64,000 nucleotides of DNA, from positions 1,488,001-1,552,000 of the forward strand of contig NZ_JASJOU010000001.1 of NCBI RefSeq assembly GCF_030068605.1, given 5' to 3'. The notes below the pieces were generated by a model, which saw only the letters and a list, made by a program, of their open reading frames with translations, made no database searches and was not told where the DNA came from. This document shows positions 33,150 to 40,647 of this stretch, piece by piece. The translations under genes were made by a program, and so were the position numbers. The stretch is from Xanthocytophaga agilis. GTDB lineage: Bacteria; Bacteroidota; Bacteroidia; Cytophagales; 172606-1. Positions within the stretch are counted from its first letter, which is position 1, and every line of letters begins with the position of its first letter.

Positions 33150-33203
33150 ATGATGGTCATATACCATCATGCGGTTTCAGCCCCTTCTGGAGCATTTTGG
33201 TAA
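33150..33203 (+). CDS. Leader peptide uORF2, 17 aa, in the ABC-F leader
   Basis: Encodes MMVIYHHAVSAPSGAFW then TAA, with the Trp codon last. Its start overlaps a perfect 8-bp hairpin (33150-33157 with 33163-33170), so ribosome position on either uORF would change RNA folding. It precedes the attenuator-like hairpin at 33280 by about 75 nt. Confidence 0.5.
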   Translation: MMVIYHHAVSAPSGAFW

Positions 33204-33279
33204 TATATATTCATTTGTCAACTACAGATCTCCTACCTGTATTGGCTAAACTTAGATACGATGTAATAGATACCTTAGC

Positions 33280-33300
33280 AAAAAGCCCTGCTTTTTATCT
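33280..33300 (+). terminator. Attenuator-like hairpin in the ABC-F leader
   Basis: AAAAAGC (33280-33286) pairs with GCTTTTT (33290-33296) around CCT; the T-run is part of the stem and continues as ATCT. Alternative pairings exist with GCTTTGC downstream (near 33311-33317) and with AGCA/TGCT. A weak intrinsic terminator or anti-terminator switch is plausible. Confidence 0.45.
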
Positions 33301-33383
33301 CTTATCGATGCTTTGCAAATCCGTTCGGTTTGTGTAGCCTCTCTATACTCTATTCTCTCCATTTATTTATCCTCTTTATTGCT

Positions 33384-34976
33384 ATGAGTATCATCCTCAG
33401 ATCCATTTCCTATATCCATCCCGATCGGGAAGTATTATTTCGTAATCTCACGCTGTCTCTTGCTACAGGAGAGAAAGCGGCTTTCATTGGTCCAAATGGC
33501 ACTGGCAAGTCTACCCTTTTACAAATCATGGCAGGCCGCCTGCAGGCATCTGAGGGAGACATAACTCTCTCAGAAAAACCCTATTATGTTCCTCAGCATA
33601 TGGGGCAGTACGATGCCTTTAGCCTAGCAGAAATGCTGGGTGTAGATCAGAAAATAAAGGCACTACGGGCTATCCTGCAAGGAGATGCCTCTCCTGAACA
33701 TTTTACAGCACTGGATGATGACTGGGAGATTGAAGAACGGGTAAAAGCAGCTCTGGAACTCTGGCAGCTCCAGCATCTGGATCTAGGCCAAACCCTTCAA
33801 TCGCTGAGTGGAGGAGAAAAAACCAAAGTTTTTCTGGCAGGCATATCCATCCATTCTCCCAAAATTATTCTGATGGATGAACCTTCCAATCACCTGGATA
33901 CGCACAGTCGTGATCTTCTTTATGCATTTATCAGTGGCAGCAAAGCCACCATTGTAGTAGTTAGTCACGACAGAACATTGTTAAATCTACTCCCTGTTAC
34001 ACTGGAACTCAGCCACAATGGCATTGAGGTGTATGGAGGCAATTATGATTTTTATAAAGAACAGAAAGAAACCAAACTACAGGCTTTGCAGGAACAGGTA
34101 GATGACAAAGAAAAGACATTAAAACAGGCACAACAAAAGGCCAGGGAAGTAGCAGAACAACGCCACAAGAAAGAGGCTCGGGGAAAAGCTCACGGACAAA
34201 AGCTTGCTTTACCCCGTATCATTGCCAATAGCCGCAAAGGACAGGCTGAGCAAAGTACAGCCAAGCTCAAAGAAGCACACAATGAGAAGATCAGCGGTAT
34301 TTCAGAAGACCTCAAAGAACTCAAAACACAGATACAAGCTTCTAAAGTATTACAGGTTGATCTGCGAAAATCCGATCTCCATCAGGGAAAAAATCTGATA
34401 GCGGCTAAAGCCATCAACTTTGCGTATACACAGCAAAAGCTGTGGTCTTCTCCCCTGTCCTTCCAGATTCGTTCAGGTGATAGAATACGCATATCAGGAA
34501 ACAACGGAGCAGGCAAAACTACTCTTTTGCATCTCATAACCGGCAAGTTATCACCTTCCGAAGGAGAAGTGTACAGAGCGGACTTTCACTATATTTATAT
34601 GGATCAGGAGTATTCAGCTATAAAACCTCAGTATTCCATAGTGGAACAAATAGAGAAATTCAATACCCGGCACTTACAGGAACATGAACTCAAAATGCTT
34701 CTCTATCAACACCAGTTTGGCCGTGACATGTGGGACAGAAAATGTGCAGACCTCAGTGGTGGTGAAAAGATGAAACTACTTCTCTGCTGTCTGGCAGCCA
34801 GCGATAATACTCCGGATATGGTAATACTCGATGAACCTACCAACAATCTGGATATACATAGCCAGGAGGTGTTGACACATGCGATACAAGCCTTTACAGG
34901 TACTGTACTGGTTATTTCTCACGATCAGTATTTCATACAACAGATTCAGGCAGAAACAACACTGGAGCTTGGATGA
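33384..34976 (+). CDS. ABC-F family ATPase (probable ribosomal protection type)
   Basis: 530 aa from ATG 33384; an upstream in-frame start at 33330 adds an unlikely hydrophobic leader. Two ATPase domains without membrane segments: first with GPNGTGKST (36-44), LSGGEKTK and MDEPSNHLD; second with GNNGAGKTT, LSGGEKMKLL and LDEPTNNLD. The inter-domain linker, which reaches the ribosomal P site in this family, is long and highly charged (about 85 residues, KEQKETKLQALQEQVDDKE onward). ABC-F proteins bind the ribosomal E site; antibiotic-resistance members displace PTC drugs. The leader with two uORFs and an attenuator-like hairpin fits the resistance type, but the drug class is unknown and a housekeeping role is not excluded. 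Confidence 0.9.
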   Translation: MSIILRSISYIHPDREVLFRNLTLSLATGEKAAFIGPNGTGKSTLLQIMAGRLQASEGDITLSEKPYYVPQHMGQYDAFSLAEMLGVDQKIKALRAILQGDASPEHFTALDDDWEIEERVKAALELWQLQHLDLGQTLQSLSGGEKTKVFLAGISIHSPKIILMDEPSNHLDTHSRDLLYAFISGSKATIVVVSHDRTLLNLLPVTLELSHNGIEVYGGNYDFYKEQKETKLQALQEQVDDKEKTLKQAQQKAREVAEQRHKKEARGKAHGQKLALPRIIANSRKGQAEQSTAKLKEAHNEKISGISEDLKELKTQIQASKVLQVDLRKSDLHQGKNLIAAKAINFAYTQQKLWSSPLSFQIRSGDRIRISGNNGAGKTTLLHLITGKLSPSEGEVYRADFHYIYMDQEYSAIKPQYSIVEQIEKFNTRHLQEHELKMLLYQHQFGRDMWDRKCADLSGGEKMKLLLCCLAASDNTPDMVILDEPTNNLDIHSQEVLTHAIQAFTGTVLVISHDQYFIQQIQAETTLELG

Positions 34977-34988
34977 TGTTGCATGTGG

Positions 34989-35029
34989 TATTCTATCACT
35001 ATCGCATCTATTTAGATAGTGATAGAATA
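34989..35029 (+). terminator. 15-bp hairpin downstream of the ABC-F gene
   Basis: 34989-35003 (TATTCTATCACTATC) is the exact reverse complement of 35015-35029, with an 11-nt loop, starting 12 bp after the ABC-F stop. No T-run follows, so it may be a 3'-end stabiliser or a weak terminator. Confidence 0.5.
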
Positions 35030-35093
35030 ACTTCAGGGTTACTTTACAAAGGATTTTGCATAAATGCTGTACTTTTTATTTTCACTAACGGTT

Positions 35094-35534
35094 ATGCATA
35101 CCCATACACTCCAGGATTTTCAGGTAAATGTCAGAATTAAGCTTGCAGCTTTGTGGACAGCAGTAATGTTTTGCTATGTATATGGTGATTTTTTCTCGCT
35201 ATTTGTGCCAGGACGTATCAAACATCTGATGGAAGGTCAGTCTGGAGTAGGTACAACTACTCCTATTTCACTTTTGTGCTTTTCTCTTCTTATGACTGTC
35301 CCCAGTCTTATGATCTTTCTATCTCTTGTTCTCAAACCACAGATAAGTCGCTGGTTCAATCTGGTATTTGGAATCTTTTTTACTCTCATAATGACCCTTA
35401 TACTCATTACCACCAATGATACATGGATGATCTTCTATAGTTATCTGGCAGTTGTGGAAATTGTTCTCACCGGTACCATTGTGTGGTATGCATGGACATG
35501 GCCCAGGCAGCAAACACAGGATAACCCTCTGTAG
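35094..35534 (+). CDS. DUF6326-like four-helix membrane protein
   Basis: 146 aa from ATG 35094 (MHTHTLQDFQVNVRIKLAALW); an upstream ATG at 35064 would add ten hydrophobic residues. Four predicted transmembrane helices, with VNVRIKLAALWTAVMFCYVYGDFFSLFVPG before helix 1-2 and a C-terminal YAWTWPRQ, the pattern I recall for DUF6326. Function unknown. Stands alone after the ABC-F gene. Confidence 0.75.
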   Translation: MHTHTLQDFQVNVRIKLAALWTAVMFCYVYGDFFSLFVPGRIKHLMEGQSGVGTTTPISLLCFSLLMTVPSLMIFLSLVLKPQISRWFNLVFGIFFTLIMTLILITTNDTWMIFYSYLAVVEIVLTGTIVWYAWTWPRQQTQDNPL

Positions 35535-35865
35535 AAGAGAGAGCAGAAACCTGGCTGTAGCATTTATCAGATGTATAGTAGTGTAGAGAATTAGTAACAC
35601 CTTTAGAGGCCTTATTCTTTATTTTAATAAAATGTAGAAATTACTTAAAGAACCATCTGTTTATCCGTTTTTTTTAGTATATACATCTTCTTGAAAATAA
35701 GTCTGTTATAAAAAATCCTGTAAAGTAAGTAAAAACCGCTATACAGCCTGTTTGGCTAGCACATTCAGAATACATTTAGAAGAGATAAATAACAGCAGGC
35801 ACAGATATTGTTATAACTAGAATCAAGTAAAGAAATATCTCTAAATTATACACCGACTAAATAAA
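35535..35865. other. Gene-free stretch before the response regulator
   Basis: 331 bp, AT-rich. I see no open frame, strong hairpin, tRNA or exact TAnnTTTG promoter in it. Confidence 0.5.
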
Positions 35866-36210
35866 ATGGAAAGTAGCGTGTTGATTATCGAAGATGAGAC
35901 TGTAGTATGCGATCTTCTTACTCGCTTTCTGGAAACAAGACATTACCAGGTGGTATGTGCTCAGACCCTGACAGATGGTCTGGAAAAGGCTAAGGCATTT
36001 AAGCCGTCTATAGTACTGATGGATAACAACTTACCTGACGGCAAGGGCGTTGACTATATTTCACAGATTAAAGATATTCTGCCTAATATACGTATCATTG
36101 TTCTCAGTGCGATGGATAGTGCACATGTTCAGGCAATAGAAAAGGGTGCGGAACGCTTTATCAGAAAGCCATTTGGTTTCAGACAAATAGAGAATGCAAT
36201 ACAGGCCTAA
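35866..36210 (+). CDS. Single-domain response regulator (CheY-like receiver)
   Basis: 114 aa, one receiver domain only. Acidic pair E9-D10, phospho-acceptor D53 in VLMDNNLPDG, Ser 81 (switch position) and Lys 101 in IRKPF. No output domain, so it would act by protein contact in a phosphorelay or as a phosphate sink. No kinase gene is adjacent. Confidence 0.9.
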   Translation: MESSVLIIEDETVVCDLLTRFLETRHYQVVCAQTLTDGLEKAKAFKPSIVLMDNNLPDGKGVDYISQIKDILPNIRIIVLSAMDSAHVQAIEKGAERFIRKPFGFRQIENAIQA

Positions 36211-36455
36211 AATTTCAGGTAAGGTAAGTAGTATTACTTGTTGGTATAGTAGCGTTATCTATATTCATCGAAAATAGTGGTAGAAAGCATATCAGAAGGC
36301 AAAATATTCTTTTCTGATCAACTTACCTACAGGCCTGTCTCTGCCTACTGATTTTGACCTTCAAGGAAATAGCATAGTGGAATCGATTCCATGCATGTAA
36401 ACTAGTTCAGGAAAGTACTATATTTGCCTGTTCTTACTGCTATCCACTCTCTTTC

Positions 36456-37442
36456 ATGGCTCATTTTCCTGTTTCCAGTTCGATTCTATCATCGAATGCA
36501 TTAAGTCCTTTGCTGCAAAAACAATACAACCTCAGTACATCCGCCACTTGTCGCTTATTAAAAGCAGGAGTTAATCACACCTATCTCATTACAGATCAAA
36601 CTAACCGTTATATTTTTCGGATCTATAGCCTAAACTGGCGTAGTGAACAGGAAATAACAGAAGAAATCCGCTTACTCCAGCTTGTACAAAATCACAATAT
36701 AGCGGTTTCAGTAGCCTTACCAGATGTTTCCGGTCAGTATATTCAATCCATCAATGCACCGGAAGGAACACGATTGGGTGTGATGTTTTCGTTTGCCCCT
36801 GGCGAAAAATGCCATAGTCTCTCCATAGATCAGCATTATCAGGTGGGTGAAACGATGGCCAGATTCCATCAGGTTACACATAATCTAACGCTACAACGGG
36901 TTCAGTATACCCCACAACTATTGTTGATGGATCCTTTTGAGGAACTAAAGAAGTTTCTTCCAACCGATATCCCTGAAATGCAGTTTATGAAATCTGCTCA
37001 GAGGTACCTGCTCGACCAACTCACCACGGCCAACCTGCAATCTATTCGTCAGGGAGTAGTACATATGGATATCTGGTTTGATAACCTGAACATCTATGAT
37101 GATAAAGAGATTACGCTTTTTGACTTTGATTTTTGCGGCAATGGCTGGCTTTGTCATGATATCGCCTATTATCTTCTACAACTTCATAACACAGAAAAAG
37201 TAGAAACAGAATACCAAAGCAAAACAGAAAGCTTTCTAAGGGGGTATGAATCCATCACTCCCCTAACGACGGAAGAAAAGCGCCTACTTCCTACACTGGC
37301 AGTATGTTCGCATTTCTTTTACTTAGGCGTACAATGTCAGCGTTATGAAAACTGGTCTAATGTATTTCTCAATGATGCCTATCTGAAACGGTACATTCAG
37401 GTACTTGTCAAAAAGTATTTTGAGAGTAATCATCTGGGATAG
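36456..37442 (+). CDS. APH/choline kinase-fold phosphotransferase
   Basis: 328 aa. Kinase-like fold: N-lobe with NHTYLITDQTNRYIFRIYSL (ATP Lys region), and the C-lobe catalytic loop VVHMDIWFDNLNIYDD (Brenner-type H-x-D-x-x-x-x-N) followed by the metal-binding FDFDFCG. Resembles homoserine kinase II/SrkA-type members of the APH family (PF01636). Substrate could be a small alcohol, amino acid, aminoglycoside or protein; sequence does not settle it. Stands alone. Confidence 0.85.
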   Translation: MAHFPVSSSILSSNALSPLLQKQYNLSTSATCRLLKAGVNHTYLITDQTNRYIFRIYSLNWRSEQEITEEIRLLQLVQNHNIAVSVALPDVSGQYIQSINAPEGTRLGVMFSFAPGEKCHSLSIDQHYQVGETMARFHQVTHNLTLQRVQYTPQLLLMDPFEELKKFLPTDIPEMQFMKSAQRYLLDQLTTANLQSIRQGVVHMDIWFDNLNIYDDKEITLFDFDFCGNGWLCHDIAYYLLQLHNTEKVETEYQSKTESFLRGYESITPLTTEEKRLLPTLAVCSHFFYLGVQCQRYENWSNVFLNDAYLKRYIQVLVKKYFESNHLG

Positions 37443-37546
37443 GTGATTGGTTACCTCATTATGTACTTTCTTTATCTAATAGATTTTGCTTCTATATTCC
37501 ATAGTTCTTTATAGTCCGGAACATTATTCTTCCTACCACCTGTCAC

Positions 37547-37694
37547 TTTTTTGCTTGCCCAAAAAAGTAACCAAAAAAAGGCACTTTTTCCCGATCCTTC
37601 CGCCCACAAGGCCAAAGGCCAACCTCGCGGGAAAAAGATTGCCAGCGCACCTATAATACCACTCGTGATTAAAGTGACTATCACGATATTTGTA
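37547..37694. repeat. Dispersed intergenic repeat, copy B
   Basis: Matches copy A at 8923-9066 in the same orientation, including TTTTTTGCTTGCCCAAAAAA, CCCGATCC, AAGGCCAACCTCGCGGG and the final TTTGTA. It lies in the gap 37443-38049, which otherwise holds AT-rich sequence with no gene. A minus-strand frame (37472-37684) is a by-product of the repeat. Confidence 0.75.
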
Positions 37695-38049
37695 CCATGT
37701 GCTTTGTATTATTACTCCTGGTTCTCTTCTTTTCCGAAAAGGATTGTATGATGCCTATGAAGCAAACAAACTATTATGGCAATCGAAAGAAGATAATAAC
37801 TCAGAATAAAGCAAAGTCATAAATTAGATAATGATTATCAACTATTGGCTCCTTCCGTTTACATTCTGCAGTCAATATGTATTAAAATACAAGTATAGAT
37901 TAGGAAGTTAATACACTTTTAAGTATATTGTTAACGCTAAAGTCTCGGTAAAAAAGTAAAATTAATACATTGTGTCTTGTCTTTTACAGACAAGCCTTTA
38001 CTTTTTTGTATACTACTTATAACTATACAGAACACTGAGCTTACGGTAA

Positions 38050-39735
38050 ATGGTCGCTTCTAAAATGGTACTGGAGCAGAGACATCCTCTATCCAAGGGT
38101 ATATCAATCGAAATTTTTTTATTTTCTTTTCTTACAGGTCTCTATCTGATTCCTCTTTTTCTGGAAAAGTATACACTAACGGATGATGGGCCTGCGCATT
38201 TGTATAATGCATTGTTGCTGAAAAATTTCTGGGATGGCAATATTGACTTAATTGACAATTTCTATCAGCTTAATCATCATTTTTCTACTAACTGGATAGG
38301 TCATGTAACGCTGGCATTACTGATGTATAGTATTCCAGCAGCTCTGGCTGAGAAAATAATCCTGCTGAGTTACATAGTCGGACTTCCACTGACTTTTCGC
38401 TATGCATTGACCCGGCTAAATCCCAATGCAAGTATCTATTCCCTACTGATTTTCCCGTTCCTGTATAGCCAGGTCTTTATGTTTGGCTTTTATAATCAGT
38501 CACTTAGCTTTGTACTGTTGTTTCTCTTTATTGGTAAGTGGCTCTCTATTGACTATTATTTTACACGCAGAAACATACTTATATTGACTGGCCTTGTATT
38601 ATTAATCCTCTTTTCACATCCGCTTACATTTTTATTTTCTGCCCTGATCAGTGGAGCATTTCTTCTGGACCGTTACACCTATCAGCGATCTGGTAACCGA
38701 TGGTCTTTTATACAATGGAAATCAGGCTTGATAAAATTACTTTCTTTACCCGAAAATTTTCGCCAATCACTGCAATACTGGTTGTTAATATATGCACCTG
38801 CCGGATTGCTTTTTGTATACTTTATCTTATCCAACAAAAGTAAAGAGGAAATCTATCTTCCTCATGAGCAACTAGACTTCCTATGGGGTTTAGCCAGTAT
38901 GACTACTATTCTTGATTCAGATGGTAGTTTACTTACTCAAATCCTCTTTTCTCTACTGTCACTAACACTAGTAATTCTGCTGGTAATTACATTACGCCGT
39001 TTACTCTACTACCGTCAATACAAATACTTTCTGGCATTTGTAGTAATAGGTAGTGTGACTTTGGTACTATACTTATTTATGCCTGAACGTATTGCAGGTG
39101 GCTTCATCATCCGTCCCCGAATTGGATTTTTATTCTGTACACTGATTATTCTGACCATTGCCACCTATTCCTCAGAACCTGTTTCTGACCGAATGCAAAA
39201 ATCAATTCTTTTGCTAACATTTTTTCTGGCAACAGGATTTCTCGTTCGTCAGATCCGGTATATGAATACGCTTTCTATGGAAATGGAGGAGATTTTAACA
39301 GCAGAGCGTTTTATTCCTTCTCATGCCGTAGTTTTGCCTTATACATCTATTGAATATGATACACGGCTTAAAAATCCGGAACATCTGCCCCGACATTTTA
39401 TACATATATCCAACTATCTGTGTTTGGGAGACCAACAAGTATGTTTACACAATTACCAGGCTCAATACAATTATTTTCCTATCAATGGAAGACAATGGGA
39501 CTTTGTCAAAGATCCTGTCATTGATCAACTCTCGCCCAAAAAACCGCTCAACATCGCTGGCTTTGAGCAATTATCTCACGGACAAATTACCCATGTTGTA
39601 CTGATTGGAACCACAGAACGGGACCCTAAGCTCACTTCAACCAGGAGTGAATTAGCAAGTGAGTTTCACAAAGTATACACATCTGCCCATCAACTGGTTA
39701 CTGTATATGAACGTAATTCGTTTAGTGTCCGGTGA
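38050..39735 (+). CDS. Multipass membrane protein, possibly GT-C-type glycosyltransferase
   Basis: 561 aa with about ten hydrophobic helices through residue ~395, then a C-terminal soluble domain (ERFIPSHAVVLPY, YNYFPINGRQWDF). The first loop carries an acidic motif, LTDDGPAHLYNALLLKNFWDGN, placed like the catalytic Asp loop of GT-C glycosyltransferases that use polyprenyl-phosphate sugars. That assignment is inference from topology; I do not recognise a specific family. Single gene with no glycan-synthesis neighbours. Confidence 0.7.
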   Translation: MVASKMVLEQRHPLSKGISIEIFLFSFLTGLYLIPLFLEKYTLTDDGPAHLYNALLLKNFWDGNIDLIDNFYQLNHHFSTNWIGHVTLALLMYSIPAALAEKIILLSYIVGLPLTFRYALTRLNPNASIYSLLIFPFLYSQVFMFGFYNQSLSFVLLFLFIGKWLSIDYYFTRRNILILTGLVLLILFSHPLTFLFSALISGAFLLDRYTYQRSGNRWSFIQWKSGLIKLLSLPENFRQSLQYWLLIYAPAGLLFVYFILSNKSKEEIYLPHEQLDFLWGLASMTTILDSDGSLLTQILFSLLSLTLVILLVITLRRLLYYRQYKYFLAFVVIGSVTLVLYLFMPERIAGGFIIRPRIGFLFCTLIILTIATYSSEPVSDRMQKSILLLTFFLATGFLVRQIRYMNTLSMEMEEILTAERFIPSHAVVLPYTSIEYDTRLKNPEHLPRHFIHISNYLCLGDQQVCLHNYQAQYNYFPINGRQWDFVKDPVIDQLSPKKPLNIAGFEQLSHGQITHVVLIGTTERDPKLTSTRSELASEFHKVYTSAHQLVTVYERNSFSVR

Positions 39736-39761
39736 TAGTCAAAAGATGTTTTAAAAAATAA

Positions 39762-39799
39762 TCCATTAGTCTTTCCTCAACCAAAAGAAGACTAATGGA
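39762..39799 (-). terminator. Terminator after the msrB-like gene
   Basis: TCCATTAGTCTT (39762-39773) pairs exactly with 39788-39799; on the minus strand it is followed by TTATTTTTTAAAA. It ends the transcript of the MsrB gene and can also serve the convergent gene ending at 39735. Confidence 0.75.
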
Positions 39800-39860
39800 C
39801 TAAAACTAAACTGCATATACTATTATCAACCACTAATTTCGTATACTATCGGAAATCCTC

Positions 39861-40433
39861 TTAATGATTACCGGAAGCAGTTTGTTGTGTGTGTGATTTC
39901 TGGTTAAACGGCTCAAAGGTAAGAGAGATAGAGTTCATACAGAATCGCTTGTAAGTAGGTGCAGGACCATCATCAAAAATATGTCCCAAGTGAGAGTCAC
40001 AACGGCTACAGATTACCTCTACTCTATGCATCCCATATGAATTATCTTCTTTGTAAATCACACTATTAGGACGAACTGCCTCAAAGAAGCTAGGCCATCC
40101 ACAACTGCTGGCAAATTTGGCTGTTGAGTTAAACAGCTTATTACCACATACAGCACAATAATAGGTCCCCTTCTCATCCTTATCCCAATATTTACCAGTA
40201 AAGGCACGTTCTGTAGCTTGTTCTCTTGCTACAGCATACAAGTCAGCCGGAAGTATTTTTTTCCATTCAGCATTAGACACATTCAGGTGTGTGGTATCGG
40301 TTTGGGAATAATACGGATTTGTCATAGGTTTTCCTTTCTTTTCATTTTGTCCCTGTACGCAACTGGTACAGAGCACGGTACAAACAATACTAAATACAAT
40401 AAGTATGGCCTTTATGCCTGGTCTGTTTTTCAT
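39861..40433 (-). CDS. msrB: Peptide-methionine (R)-S-oxide reductase, lipoprotein form
   Basis: 190 aa from ATG 40433, selected because it gives a lipoprotein signal with Cys 25 (VLCTSC); the frame extends upstream to 40481 without a sensible N-terminus. SelR fold: zinc ligands C93/C96 (CAVC) and C142/C145 (CSRC), CGWPSF in the middle, and catalytic Cys 165 in RFCMNSISLTF. It reduces methionine-R-sulfoxide in proteins. The lipid anchor puts it in the periplasm or on the outer membrane, so it would repair envelope proteins, with an external reductant needed. Confidence 0.93.
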   Translation of the reverse strand: MKNRPGIKAILIVFSIVCTVLCTSCVQGQNEKKGKPMTNPYYSQTDTTHLNVSNAEWKKILPADLYAVAREQATERAFTGKYWDKDEKGTYYCAVCGNKLFNSTAKFASSCGWPSFFEAVRPNSVIYKEDNSYGMHRVEVICSRCDSHLGHIFDDGPAPTYKRFCMNSISLTFEPFNQKSHTQQTASGNH

Positions 40434-40647
40434 TGTAATTTTTTTTGGGGTTGACAATGGATCTGTAGATTGTCCAGACAACAGAAAAATCTTTCTTACC
40501 CTATAAACGGTTTATTTAAACGCAATGTTCATTTTATGTCTGTTTTCTAAAATCCGTGTTAGATTCTTTCTCTGTTATCCATCTGACAAACTTACGTAAA
40601 ACAACTATGACCGGATCTTAGAAAAAAGAATTACCTACTGATAGTCA

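Noticed and set aside
37472-37684. Minus-strand ORF after the APH-fold gene
   Set aside because: By-product of repeat copy B, as above.
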